DNA of 64,000 bases from Calderihabitans maritimus (GCF_002207765.1 NZ_BDGJ01000042.1:8521-72520); one strand, 5' to 3'. Shown: positions 8,487-17,165, counted from the stretch's first letter. The notes: generated from the letters alone by a model not told the origin. Translations and numbers: made by a program.

Positions 8487-8511
8487 AAAGTATACCATAA
8501 CGGTATACTTT
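8487..8511 (+). promoter_or_regulatory. Rrf2 operator before cooS
   Basis: Perfect inverted repeat AAAGTATACC-ATAAC-GGTATACTTT. Written as GTATAC-N7-GTATAC, it has the same half-site spacing as the CTATAC-N7-GTATAG site before the Rrf2 gene. It ends 27 bases before the cooS ATG. Confidence 0.75.
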
Positions 8512-8538
8512 AATAAATAAGCCAGGAGGGTGGATTTT

Positions 8539-10416
8539 ATGGTTAACAAGTGCTTATCAGCCGACTGCGGGCTGAACGAATTCCTGCAATCTAAAAAGGA
8601 GGTGGAGACGTCTTTTGACCGTCTTGCGAGTCAGGCGTCCAAGTGCGGTTTTGGACTGAAGGGAGTATGCTGTCGGCTCTGTGCTCAAGGACCCTGCCGG
8701 ATAAGTGACCGAGCGCCTAAGGGAATCTGCGGGGCAACAGCGGATACCGTTGTGGCCAGAAACTTCTTGCGGTCAGTCGCCGGCGGTGCCGCTTGTTATT
8801 TACATATTCTAGAGAATGCAGCCAATAATTTAAAAGGCATTGCTTCCGGCAAGGCAACTCTACCCTTGAAAGGTAAGGAACGGCTCGCTGAGGTGGCAAG
8901 AGTTTTCGGAATCGTCGAAGAAGACTCCAGCCGCCAGGCTGTTCAAGTTGCTGAGATGATTCTGGCTGACCTTTACCGGCCCAGGGCAGAGAAGATGCGT
9001 CTGGTTGAGGCGGTGGCTTACCGGCCCAGAAGGGAACGCTGGCAGGAACTCAACCTGCTTCCGGGCGGGGCCAAGGCTGAAGTTTTTGACGCTCTGGTAA
9101 AGACCAGTACTAACCTGTCCAGCGATCCCGTTGATATGTTGTTACATGCCTTACGGCTGGGGATCGTTACCGGCATATACGGTTTAATTTTTACCAATTT
9201 ACTTAATGACATTATGCTCGGTGAGCCTGAGCTAAGGCCGGCTAAAGTAGGTTTTTCGGTGGTGGACCCGGATTACATTAACATTGTGGTTTCCGGTCAT
9301 CAGCAGTCCCTACTTTCCTTCTTACAAGAGTACCTGGTCAGCGACGAAGCCTTCAAGCTCGCCCGTGAGGTTGGGGCCAAAGGCTTTAAAATTGTGGGCT
9401 GTACCTGTGTTGGTCAAGACTTACAGCTTAGAGCGGCACACAACGAGGAAGTTTTTGCGGGTCATGTGGGTAACAATTTCACTATTGAAGCCCTACTCGC
9501 TACCGGAGCCATCGACCTGGTGGTTTCTGAATTTAACTGCACCATTCCCGGGATTGAACCTATTTGCGATCAATTGAAGATACCTCAGATTTGCCTTGAT
9601 GATGTGGCCAAAAAGCAGAACGCCCAATATCTTCCTTTCAGGTTGGACGGGGGTTTAGATTTGGCCAGGAAGATTGCGGAGGCAGCCCTGGAAAGCTATC
9701 GAGTTCGGCGGGGACAGGTAAAGGTGGAAGTACCCGATCACGGTTATGAAGATGTGCTTACGGGACTAAGCGAGAAGTCCTTGAAGAAATTCTTGGGTGG
9801 TACCTATCAACCCCTGATTGAACTGATTGCAGAGGGTCAGATAAAGGGAGTTGCCGCGGTAGTGGGCTGCTCGAATCTGACCGTGAAAGGGCATGATATT
9901 TTTACTGTTGAACTTGCTAAGGAATTAATTAAGAGGGATATTCTGGTCCTTTCTGCCGGCTGCACCAGCGGAGGTTTGGAAAACTGCGGTCTGGCGTCTC
10001 CGGCTGCTGCGAAACTGGCGGGAGAAAAGTTGCAAGCTGTCTGTAGAAAGCTTGGTATTCCTCCGGTGCTGAACTTCGGTCCTTGTTTATCCATCGGACG
10101 CCTTGAGATGGTTGCCGCCGACCTTGCCCAGGCTCTGAGGGTTGATCTGCCGCAGTTGCCGTTAGTTCTTTCCGCTCCTCAGTGGCTGGAGGAACAGGCG
10201 CTGGCTGACGGTGCCTTTGGTCTGGCTTTGGGCTTGCCCCTGCATCTTGCTATGCCACCCTTTATTACCGGCAGCCCGCTTGTCACTAAGATCCTTACCG
10301 AAGAAATGAAGAATTTGACCGGCGGCCAGGTGATCGTGGAAGGAGAAGTAATCCCGGCAGCGGAGAAATTAGAATCCATCATTGTGGAAAAAAGGGCTGC
10401 TATCGGGTTGCCATAA
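8539..10416 (+). CDS. cooS: Divergent CooS-type Ni-Fe CO dehydrogenase
   Basis: ATG 8539 is chosen because AGGAGGG (8524-8530) overlaps the earlier GTG at 8530. The 625-residue protein keeps the D- and B-cluster cysteines (C36, C44, C45, C48, C53, C64) and the six C-cluster ligands by alignment to the Carboxydothermus CODH-II scheme: H254, C290, C334, C444, C475, C516. The catalytic surroundings are altered: the position of the proton-relay Lys563 is Q553 (in SAPQWLEEQALADG), the His93 position reads as Cys86, and the usual histidine ladder is reduced to one His. No CooF, hydrogenase or acetyl-CoA synthase genes adjoin it. With Rrf2 control, a redox or stress role may be likelier than bulk CO oxidation. 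Confidence 0.85.
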   Translation: MVNKCLSADCGLNEFLQSKKEVETSFDRLASQASKCGFGLKGVCCRLCAQGPCRISDRAPKGICGATADTVVARNFLRSVAGGAACYLHILENAANNLKGIASGKATLPLKGKERLAEVARVFGIVEEDSSRQAVQVAEMILADLYRPRAEKMRLVEAVAYRPRRERWQELNLLPGGAKAEVFDALVKTSTNLSSDPVDMLLHALRLGIVTGIYGLIFTNLLNDIMLGEPELRPAKVGFSVVDPDYINIVVSGHQQSLLSFLQEYLVSDEAFKLAREVGAKGFKIVGCTCVGQDLQLRAAHNEEVFAGHVGNNFTIEALLATGAIDLVVSEFNCTIPGIEPICDQLKIPQICLDDVAKKQNAQYLPFRLDGGLDLARKIAEAALESYRVRRGQVKVEVPDHGYEDVLTGLSEKSLKKFLGGTYQPLIELIAEGQIKGVAAVVGCSNLTVKGHDIFTVELAKELIKRDILVLSAGCTSGGLENCGLASPAAAKLAGEKLQAVCRKLGIPPVLNFGPCLSIGRLEMVAADLAQALRVDLPQLPLVLSAPQWLEEQALADGAFGLALGLPLHLAMPPFITGSPLVTKILTEEMKNLTGGQVIVEGEVIPAAEKLESIIVEKRAAIGLP

Positions 10417-10463
10417 CATTAGTCCAAAGCACGATGATAAAGGTGGTATGTTGCCAGGAAAAA

Positions 10464-10500
10464 GGATCCGGTGGTTATCGATCGCCGGATCCTATGGTTT
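10464..10500 (+). terminator. Terminator after cooS
   Basis: Stem GGATCCGG (10464-10471) / CCGGATCC (10485-10492) followed by TATGGTTTTAT. The stem is strong and the T-run weak. Confidence 0.55.
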
Positions 10501-10630
10501 TATAAGGGACTATTTCTTGTAGTATGGTGAGATTTTTATTTTTAGGGGATTTGTTTACAATTTGTTGATAAATATGTGATATTAAGTCGCTATATTGGTG
10601 TTAGAAAATTATAAACAGGGAGGTCAGCAC

Positions 10631-11089
10631 ATGAAAAAAGCTCTAATTTTATTGGTTCTGGGGGCGCTTCTTTTCGGGATTGCTCCAGCCGTCTTCGCCC
10701 ACGGCGGGGAAATAGGCAAAGTTGATGCCCGGACCTATGTGCGTCAGGCCATTGCTTTTTTAGAAGGGACTGAAAACATAGAAGCAGCGGAAGGACGGAT
10801 AGAGGCAGCTCTGGAGCTTCCAAGTCACGAAGTTAACAAGGAACTGCTTAAAAAGGCTCAGGAGGCCCTGAATAACTCAAATTTAGAAGAAGCAAAGTTA
10901 TTTCTGGTTAAGGCTTTAGGGGAAGAACCCGATGGTGCCGAGGTACTATCCCTCCATGCGAAATTTAACGGCAATCTTATTGATTATGTGATGTTGTTTT
11001 TAGCTGGTCTGTTCATTTTGACCGGCGGGGTAATAATTAGCAGGAAAACTCCAGCAGTAGGCGAAAAAGGAGGGGCTTTTCATGGCTAA
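10631..11089 (+). CDS. Exported, membrane-anchored helical protein paired with cytochrome b
   Basis: ATG 10631 follows GGGAGGT; the frame extends upstream without a better start. The 152-residue protein has a signal peptide (MKKALILLVLGALLFG...VFA, cleavage before HGG), an alpha-helical middle rich in Glu, Lys and Ala, and a C-terminal membrane segment (VMLFLAGLFILTGGVIIS). Its middle (VRQAIAFLEG..., EALNNSNLEEAKLFLVKAL) resembles in style the helical tail of the next protein. It overlaps the cytochrome b gene by eight bases, so the two are likely partners. I do not recognise a named family and see no CXXCH heme motif. Confidence 0.7.
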   Translation: MKKALILLVLGALLFGIAPAVFAHGGEIGKVDARTYVRQAIAFLEGTENIEAAEGRIEAALELPSHEVNKELLKKAQEALNNSNLEEAKLFLVKALGEEPDGAEVLSLHAKFNGNLIDYVMLFLAGLFILTGGVIISRKTPAVGEKGGAFHG

Positions 11090-12860
11090 AGGTGCCGAAC
11101 TGGAAAGGTCTAATGGAGGTATGAGTGCTTGGATTAAAGAGCGGCTTTCGCTGAAATCTTTGGATTATGAGGTGCCCGCTCATGCCAATACCTTTTTGTT
11201 TTCCCTAGGCGGACTTACACTAGTTAGCTTCATCATCCTAATCGTTACCGGAATTATTTTGGCTCAGTTTTACGTGCCCCATCCTGATGCAGCTAACCAG
11301 AGCATAAGGGTGTTGATGACGGAAGTAAAAGTTGGTTCTTTGGTGAGAGGTTTGCATTTCTGGGCTGCGCAGGCGGCAATGATTACTGTTATTCTGCACC
11401 TGTTGCGGGTATTTATCTATGGTTCGTATAAACGGCCTCGAGAAATCAACTGGCTGCTGGGAGTTGTATTGTTTTTTGTTATGACAGGATTGTATTATAC
11501 AGGAACTATTCTCAAGTGGGACCAAGAGGCTTTTGAAGCTTTAGCCCATGCCGAAGAGGCGGCTAAGTTTTTGGGTATTTTTGGCATTTTATTTAGTGAC
11601 GAGTTTGCCCAGGGAGTACCATTGTTGACTAGGATGTATTCACTTCACGTTAGTATGCTGCCCATATTAGTTTTAGGTTTATTAGCGGTTCATCTGTTAC
11701 TGGTGAAATGTTTAAAAATTTCGCCGCTCCCTTGGGGTCATGCCAATACCGGACAGAAACAAAAGTTTTCCCAGCATTTAGTTAAATTAATCGGATTTGG
11801 TCTTGTTTTATCAGGAATTCTAATTCTTTTGGCGGTTCTAAGGCCGCCGGCAATAGGTCCTGTACCGGTGGAAGGAATTGAAGCTACTAAACCTCCATGG
11901 TTATTCCTGAGCATTTTTTCCATCGAAAATTGGACTGGCTTATATGGTCTTTTAATAACTGCTGCTTTTCTGGGCTTAGCTCTCGTAGTAGTTCCTTTCA
12001 TAGACCGCGCGGCTACTAACAACATTGGGCAGCGAAAATCGATTGTTGTCAGTGGGGTTTTGATCTTTGTTATTGCGGTGGCGTTAACGTTCAATGGCTA
12101 TATCTCACAGCCGGAACAGCATTTGAGCATGGCTGAAGAGGAAGGACAGGTGGAAGCGGAAAGCCAGCCGGAAGCTATTAACGATTCTCACACCGCTGAT
12201 AATACTGAAACGGCGGATGATGAAGAGGTACAGAGTGTGAAATTAGTTGAACTTGAGGTTCTGAATAATGCCCTGGCTCTGATGAACGAAATTAAGTCAG
12301 CTGTAGCGTCCGACGATTTTCCCTTGGCGGCTGAAAAAGCGGTTGAATTAGACAAGATACTGGATGGGATAAATGCGGAGATAGCTGCCAAAGATCAGGA
12401 GAGGGCAGCGGACTTGAAGGAACACGTCCATGAACTGGTGGAACTTTTGGAAAGGCCACAGCCTAATTCAGGGGAAGTAAACGATCTGATAGAGCATACC
12501 AGGGAAAGTGTGGAAAAAGCAAAACTATTATTCCAAGAAGGAGAAGCGGTGGAGGAAACCCAGGTGCCGGAATTAAAATCGCTACGTCAAGCGCTGGCAC
12601 TGTTAGGTGAAATCGAAGATGCGGTTGGCAAGGAAGAAATTCCCGCGGCAGCTGAGAAAACCGTTAAGTTGGATGAAATACTGGATGGCATAAATGCGGA
12701 GATAGCTGCCAAAGATCAGGAGAGGGCAGCGGACTTGAAGGAACATGTCCATGAACTGGTGGAACTTTTGGAAAAGTCCAATCCTGACATGACGGACATA
12801 AGCGAACTAGTCGAACATACGAGAGAAAGTGTGGAAAAGGCTTTAAAGCTCTTCGAGTAG
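11082..12860 (+). CDS. Cytochrome b (bc/b6f type) with duplicated C-terminal helical domain
   Basis: A 592-residue membrane protein. The N-terminal half has the two bis-histidine heme pairs: H92 and H106 (13 residues between), H189 and H204 (14 between). A subunit-IV-like part follows, with PPAIGPVPVEGIEATKPPW in the position of the quinol-site region. From about residue 385 it leaves the membrane into a charged linker and two copies of a ~107-residue alpha-helical repeat containing INAEIAAKDQERAADLKEHV. Cytochrome b moves electrons between quinol and an acceptor across the membrane. No Rieske or cytochrome c gene adjoins it, so the partner is unclear. The soluble helical tail is not a usual part of the family. 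Confidence 0.85.
   Translation: MAKGAELERSNGGMSAWIKERLSLKSLDYEVPAHANTFLFSLGGLTLVSFIILIVTGIILAQFYVPHPDAANQSIRVLMTEVKVGSLVRGLHFWAAQAAMITVILHLLRVFIYGSYKRPREINWLLGVVLFFVMTGLYYTGTILKWDQEAFEALAHAEEAAKFLGIFGILFSDEFAQGVPLLTRMYSLHVSMLPILVLGLLAVHLLLVKCLKISPLPWGHANTGQKQKFSQHLVKLIGFGLVLSGILILLAVLRPPAIGPVPVEGIEATKPPWLFLSIFSIENWTGLYGLLITAAFLGLALVVVPFIDRAATNNIGQRKSIVVSGVLIFVIAVALTFNGYISQPEQHLSMAEEEGQVEAESQPEAINDSHTADNTETADDEEVQSVKLVELEVLNNALALMNEIKSAVASDDFPLAAEKAVELDKILDGINAEIAAKDQERAADLKEHVHELVELLERPQPNSGEVNDLIEHTRESVEKAKLLFQEGEAVEETQVPELKSLRQALALLGEIEDAVGKEEIPAAAEKTVKLDEILDGINAEIAAKDQERAADLKEHVHELVELLEKSNPDMTDISELVEHTRESVEKALKLFE
12357..12774 (+). repeat. In-gene tandem duplication
   Basis: The 97-base blocks 12357-12453 and 12678-12774 differ at only two positions (G/C, C/T) and are 321 bases (107 codons) apart. 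They encode the core of the two helical repeats of the cytochrome b tail. Flanking repeat segments are more diverged, so recent gene conversion or selection keeps the core alike. Confidence 0.9.
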
Positions 12861-12866
12861 ATTATA

Positions 12867-12902
12867 AAAAGACCCTGCAGTTTAGGTGCTGCAGGGTCTT
12901 TT
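12867..12902. terminator. Bidirectional terminator
   Basis: AAAAGACCCTGCAG / CTGCAGGGTCTTTT with an eight-base loop. It lies between the converging cytochrome b and histidine kinase genes and has T-runs on both strands. Confidence 0.92.
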
Positions 12903-12945
12903 AATGAACACCTGGCGTGGGTAGTAAGTATTCCCGCCTACTCGT

Positions 12946-14361
12946 TTAATTTTCGTTTTCCCAGAGCGGTAGGCTGAAATAAAAAGTACTCCCTTCACCC
13001 AATTGACTTTTTACTCCTACCGAACCTCGCTGGACTTCGGCCAGCATTTTGGTGATGGCTAGTCCCAAACCGGAGCTTCCTTCTTCTTGTTTTCTGGTTT
13101 TATCTACTTTATAAAAACGGTCCCAGATAAACTCCTGCTCTTCTTCCGGAATTCCCGGCCCGTAATCCCTGATCCAAACCGTTGCTTGCGTGTATGTCTT
13201 TTCAATACCGATGGCGATAGTTTTACCGGTTGGACTAAATCTAATAGCGTTATCCAGCAAATTTATTATCATTTGTTTGACCCGATTCGGGTCGGCCAAA
13301 ACGTACGGTTTTGCTGTAAAGTTCAGTTCCGGTTTTAAGTCCTTTTTCAAGAACTCTGGCTCTTTGGCTGCTAGCGTTTCTAAAACCACTTCCTGTAAAT
13401 CCACTTTTTGTAATTCCAACTTTATATCTCCATGTTCAAGGCGGGACAGTTCCAGCATGTCGTTGATAAGTTTGCTAACCCTGTCGGTTTCTTTAATGGC
13501 CAGGGAAACATATTTTTCTTGCTCTCGGGATTGAATGGTTTTATCATGAATTCCCTGCAGGACGCCGCTGATAAAGGAGATGGGCGTTCTGAGTTCATGG
13601 GATATGTTGGCGATAAATTCCCGGCGCATTTTTTCCACCCGTGCCAGCTGCTCGGCCATGTAGTTAAAACTACGAGCCAGGGTACCCAACTCATCCTTTG
13701 CCCGCACGTCTACTTTTACCGAAAAATCTCCTTTGGCTATCATCAAGGCCGCTTGACTCATCTTTTGAAGCGGACTACTAACGTATTTGGCAAGGAAATA
13801 AGTCAGTATGGTGGCAATTAGTGCCGCCAAGAGGATGACAACGGCACTTAAACGACGTAGTTGGGTGGAGGCTGCGGTCACGTCGTACATAGGTGAATGA
13901 AGAGAGACGCCGCCGATTACTTGACCGTCTTTTATTAGCGGGACGGCAACGGACATTAAGCTTGTTCCCCGCTCAACGGTAATCTTACTTACTATTTCGC
14001 CTTCAAGTACTTTCTGAATGTCTTCTTTGGTGAAATAATCGGCAGTCAGGTGTGAAGTAAAAGTTTTGAGACTCTGGCTTGTTTTTTGTTTTTTTGAAGG
14101 GAAAATACTGATTTCAGAATTATAGTTGTGTGCTGCGCCTTGAATTTTGTTGCTCAATTGACTTTCCGGAATACTTCCTTCCAGGTACTTTTCGGCCATG
14201 ACGGTAATTTCTTTTCCCGCCTTAACCAGCTTTTTTTCTTTTTCTGTAGTGTAAAAACTGGTGTAAACGCGAGAAAGAAGTAGCAACAAAATAATCACGG
14301 TTACTAAAATAATGGCCCAAAAAGAAAGCAGCAGGCGGGCAAAAATTCCCCTAATCATCAT
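12946..14361 (-). CDS. Membrane sensor histidine kinase
   Basis: ATG at 14361 follows GAGGTG and overlaps the response regulator gene by 11 bases; a TTG at 14373 lies before that ribosome binding site. The 471-residue protein has one membrane helix near residues 8-32, an extracytoplasmic sensor of about 135 residues, a second helix (about 170-193), HAMP, a HisKA domain with phospho-acceptor H255 in HELRTP, and an HATPase domain (DNAIRFSPTGK, GPGIP, SGLGLAI). The stimulus is unknown. The operon order, regulator then kinase, is standard. Confidence 0.92.
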   Translation of the reverse strand: MMIRGIFARLLLSFWAIILVTVIILLLLLSRVYTSFYTTEKEKKLVKAGKEITVMAEKYLEGSIPESQLSNKIQGAAHNYNSEISIFPSKKQKTSQSLKTFTSHLTADYFTKEDIQKVLEGEIVSKITVERGTSLMSVAVPLIKDGQVIGGVSLHSPMYDVTAASTQLRRLSAVVILLAALIATILTYFLAKYVSSPLQKMSQAALMIAKGDFSVKVDVRAKDELGTLARSFNYMAEQLARVEKMRREFIANISHELRTPISFISGVLQGIHDKTIQSREQEKYVSLAIKETDRVSKLINDMLELSRLEHGDIKLELQKVDLQEVVLETLAAKEPEFLKKDLKPELNFTAKPYVLADPNRVKQMIINLLDNAIRFSPTGKTIAIGIEKTYTQATVWIRDYGPGIPEEEQEFIWDRFYKVDKTRKQEEGSSGLGLAITKMLAEVQRGSVGVKSQLGEGSTFYFSLPLWENEN

Positions 14362-15043
14362 GTCGCACCTCAAATTTGTAGCCGACCCCCCAGACGGTTT
14401 TTATCTGATTTGCCTGGCGATGGGGTTTGAGTTTTTTCCGCAAACGTTCGATATGGACATCCACAGTCCGGGTGGTCCCGGCAAAATCATAACCCCATAC
14501 TTGATCCAGTAGTTGCTGCCTGGTGAATACTTTGTTCGGGTGGCTGGCCAGAAAATATAAAAGTTCCAGTTCTTTCGGCGAAAGGGTAATTTCCTGTTTA
14601 TTGACCGTCACCGTATAAGTATCGGCGTCGATTACCATGCCGGGAAAGACCAGCTTGTTTACCTCCAGACCTGTTGGGTGAAAACGCCTAAGTACTGCCC
14701 TGATACGGGCTACTAATTCTTTGAATTTTATGGGCTTGACTATATAGTCGTCGGCGCCTAATTCTAATCCCAAAACTTTGTCGAACTCTTCATCTTTAGC
14801 AGTGATTATTATAATAGGAATATCGCTCATTTTCCTTATTTCCCGACAAACTTGCCAGCCGTCAAGACCGGGGAGCATAATGTCAAGCAATACCAGATTA
14901 GGGGCTTCTTGCTGGAAAAGTTTTAAGCCTTCTAAACCGTTGTGTGAAATTAAGACTTCAAATCCCTCTTTATTCAGATAAAGCTTTATGAGGTCACAGA
15001 GGTTTTTCGCATCTTCAATTACCAAAATCTTTTGGTTCATCAT
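14351..15043 (-). CDS. OmpR/PhoB-family response regulator
   Basis: 230 residues: a receiver domain with phospho-acceptor D54 (LLDIMLPG), T82 and K104 (IVKP), then an OmpR-type winged helix ending WGVGYKFE. It is co-transcribed with the histidine kinase whose start it overlaps. The system resembles the PhoP/ResD/VicR type; targets cannot be read from the window. Confidence 0.93.
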   Translation of the reverse strand: MMNQKILVIEDAKNLCDLIKLYLNKEGFEVLISHNGLEGLKLFQQEAPNLVLLDIMLPGLDGWQVCREIRKMSDIPIIIITAKDEEFDKVLGLELGADDYIVKPIKFKELVARIRAVLRRFHPTGLEVNKLVFPGMVIDADTYTVTVNKQEITLSPKELELLYFLASHPNKVFTRQQLLDQVWGYDFAGTTRTVDVHIERLRKKLKPHRQANQIKTVWGVGYKFEVRHDD

Positions 15044-15186
15044 GATATCTATACTCCTGAATTAAGAACTTCTTTGCAATTTTCCATAAAATTTTTATAT
15101 ATCCTTTACTATGTTTTTTCCAAGAATTCTAATAATACTATCCTTTGAGAATGAAAAATTGCGAAAGGGTTGAGCTTTCAAATTTG

Positions 15187-15852
15187 TTACATTTTTAAAG
15201 CATTCCATACCAGCATTAGCCCTTCTCTAGCTCGAAAGATCCAAACCAGTCCTAGGGCAATACTCGCCACGCCTGTTATTCCACTTACAACTTTTCCCCA
15301 TCTGTTTTTACCGATAGTAAAACTAAAAAATCCTGCCGCTGCCAGCCCGTATAAACTCATAGCCAAAATAATTCCCAGCCCGTAGAGCAAAATGTAGCCG
15401 GCTGCTCCCAAGAGCGATTGTGCAGCCACTAACGGGCCAAAGACTAATATTGATGCGGTTCCGGCCATCCCGGTTACTATCCCGGTAGCAACAGGTCCAT
15501 ATTTAAATACTGTAGTATCTAACTGGGTATGACTATGTGGGTGTAACTGCTTGTTTCTCAAAAGCCGCCGGTGGATGGACCAGGCTCCCAGCAGAATTAA
15601 AAAAATGCCGGAGAAAAATTCAAAAAAGGCAGCCAAGGAATCACCTAAGGTTAATTTTAAAGCCAAGGTTAGCAACCCGAACACTAGCACGGTTGCTGTG
15701 TGACCCAAACCGAATTTTAGGCTAAAATAGAGGGTCTGCCGCGGTCTAGGATCCTGACTTACAAAGTCGGTCATTTCCATTACATGATCTGTATCAAAGC
15801 CATGTAGAAAGCCAAGCATCAAAGATGAAAGGGTTAGAGTTATAGGTGACAT
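15187..15852 (-). CDS. Nickel/cobalt-transporter-like membrane protein (UreH/NicO-type)
   Basis: ATG 15852 follows GGAGGG; the longer frame to 15915 runs through a leader hairpin. The 221-residue protein has about six membrane helices and the HGFDTDH motif (H-X4-DH) that binds metal in Ni/Co permeases, plus a His-rich loop (HPHSHTQ). Related UreH-domain proteins move nickel or sulfur compounds. Nickel fits the neighbourhood: cooS and a LarA-like protein are both nickel enzyme families. The substrate is inferred. Confidence 0.7.
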   Translation of the reverse strand: MSPITLTLSSLMLGFLHGFDTDHVMEMTDFVSQDPRPRQTLYFSLKFGLGHTATVLVFGLLTLALKLTLGDSLAAFFEFFSGIFLILLGAWSIHRRLLRNKQLHPHSHTQLDTTVFKYGPVATGIVTGMAGTASILVFGPLVAAQSLLGAAGYILLYGLGIILAMSLYGLAAAGFFSFTIGKNRWGKVVSGITGVASIALGLVWIFRAREGLMLVWNALKM

Positions 15853-15884
15853 AGTCTTTCCCTCCAAGTAGTTATGTTGACACC

Positions 15885-15946
15885 CAAAATAAAAACCATG
15901 GTTGGTAGGGCCCACATTCCTGGTGGACCGATAACCTCCATGGTTT
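15885..15946 (-). promoter_or_regulatory. Leader hairpin with T-run before the nickel-transporter-like gene
   Basis: Read on the minus strand, AAACCATGG (15946-15938) pairs with CCATGGTTT (15901-15893), enclosing a second stem GGTCCAC / GTGGGCC. It is followed at once by TTTTTATTTT. A terminator-like hairpin 35-90 bases before the start codon suggests attenuation. I do not recognise it as the NiCo or another known riboswitch. Confidence 0.5.
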
Positions 15947-16068
15947 ACTATACACGGTATACGCTTCTTAATTAGATATCAAACAAAAGTGCAATAGCCT
16001 TCATGGCTATTTTAGTTTACTTAATTATAACCGACCTGTGCCCTGGAGTCAATTTGAGGTTCTGATAC

Positions 16069-16113
16069 GAAAAATTTTTCATATTGGAGATAGAATGTTG
16101 AAAAAAATTTTAA
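16069..16113 (+). promoter_or_regulatory. Candidate RpiR operators before rpiR
   Basis: A perfect palindrome GAAAAATTTTTC (16069-16080) and the 15-mer TGAAAAAAATTTTAA (16099-16113). The same 15-mer lies at 17096-17110 before the dehydratase gene, bracketing the regulator gene. Confidence 0.45.
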
Positions 16114-16211
16114 CTTTTAGGTAGGAATTAAACAATTTTTGTAGAAGTATTATTAATAAATTGTAAAATTAAAAAAGTATTTATTTTTTAATGAGTGGAG
16201 CGATTTGTTTG

Positions 16212-17078
16212 ATGGAGAACGAACAAAACCAGGACTTGAAGGGTTGTATTGCCAGGTTGCGGGCAATACTTCCATATTTATCTACTGCCGAACGCCGTGT
16301 GGCTGAGTACATCATGGAAAATTCTAACGATATAATTCAATTGCCCATAACCGAGCTGGCTGAACGAGCTGGGGTAGCCGAAGCTACTATTTTTCGGCTA
16401 TGTAAACGCTTAGGTTATCGGGGATATCAAGCGTTAAAAATTGCACTGGTGGCAGATTTAGTTACTCCTATAAAAAGCATTCATGAAGATGTGGAAAATG
16501 GCGATGACATGCTTACCATAGCTTCTAAAGTTTTTGATTCCACTATTCAGAGCTTTAGAGATACTATGAGACTTCTGGACCGTGATTCTCTGGAAAAAGC
16601 CGCCGAAGCCATTGCCAATGCTCGACGGGTAGAATTCTACGGAGCGGCTGGCTCGGGCGCGGTGGCAATGGATTGTTATCACAAATTTTCGCGAACCGGG
16701 ATTTCTTGTATAGCGCTTACCGATTCTCATTTACAGATAATGTCTGCAAGTCTCTTGACCGACCGTGATGTAGCCGTAGGCATTTCCCATACTGGAAGCA
16801 GTAAGGATATAGTGGAGTCACTACGGATTGCAAAGGAAGCCGGTGCGACGATTATATGCATTACAAGCTTTATGAAATCACCTATAACTAAAGTTGCTGA
16901 TATTTGTTTGTTTACTACTGCTCGGGAGACCCGTTTCCGTAGTGAAGCTTTAGCCAGCCGACTGGTTGCCCTTGCCATCTTGGATTCTTTACTGGTAGGC
17001 GTTTCCCTGCGGAGACAGGAACAGGCTCTAGAAAGCATTGAAAAAACGCGCAAGGCCATAGCTTTAAAACGATATTAA
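16212..17078 (+). CDS. MurR/RpiR-family sugar-responsive regulator
   Basis: The first ATG (16191) has no ribosome binding site; ATG 16212, eleven bases after GGAG, is preferred (288 residues). The N-terminal RpiR helix-turn-helix (LSTAERRVAEYI..., ATIFRLCKRLGYRGYQ) is followed by a SIS sugar-phosphate domain (YGAAGSGAVAMD, ISHTGSSKDIVE). Such proteins repress sugar-use operons until a sugar phosphate binds. It heads the sugar-acid operon at 17.2-26.3 kb. Confidence 0.9.
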   Translation: MENEQNQDLKGCIARLRAILPYLSTAERRVAEYIMENSNDIIQLPITELAERAGVAEATIFRLCKRLGYRGYQALKIALVADLVTPIKSIHEDVENGDDMLTIASKVFDSTIQSFRDTMRLLDRDSLEKAAEAIANARRVEFYGAAGSGAVAMDCYHKFSRTGISCIALTDSHLQIMSASLLTDRDVAVGISHTGSSKDIVESLRIAKEAGATIICITSFMKSPITKVADICLFTTARETRFRSEALASRLVALAILDSLLVGVSLRRQEQALESIEKTRKAIALKRY

Positions 17079-17095
17079 TATTTTTTAAACTTTTA

Positions 17096-17110
17096 TGAAA
17101 AAAATTTTAA
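17096..17110 (+). promoter_or_regulatory. Candidate RpiR operator before the sugar-acid operon
   Basis: TGAAAAAAATTTTAA, identical to 16099-16113, lies 56 bases before the dehydratase start. Confidence 0.45.
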
Positions 17111-17165
17111 TCCTACATTACTAATTGTGAAGAAAAATGTCATAGACAACGGGGGAGGATAGAAT

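Noticed and set aside
15949-15965. CTATAC...GTATAC before the nickel-transporter-like gene as a third Rrf2 site
   Set aside because: The half-sites are only three bases apart, against seven in both good operators.
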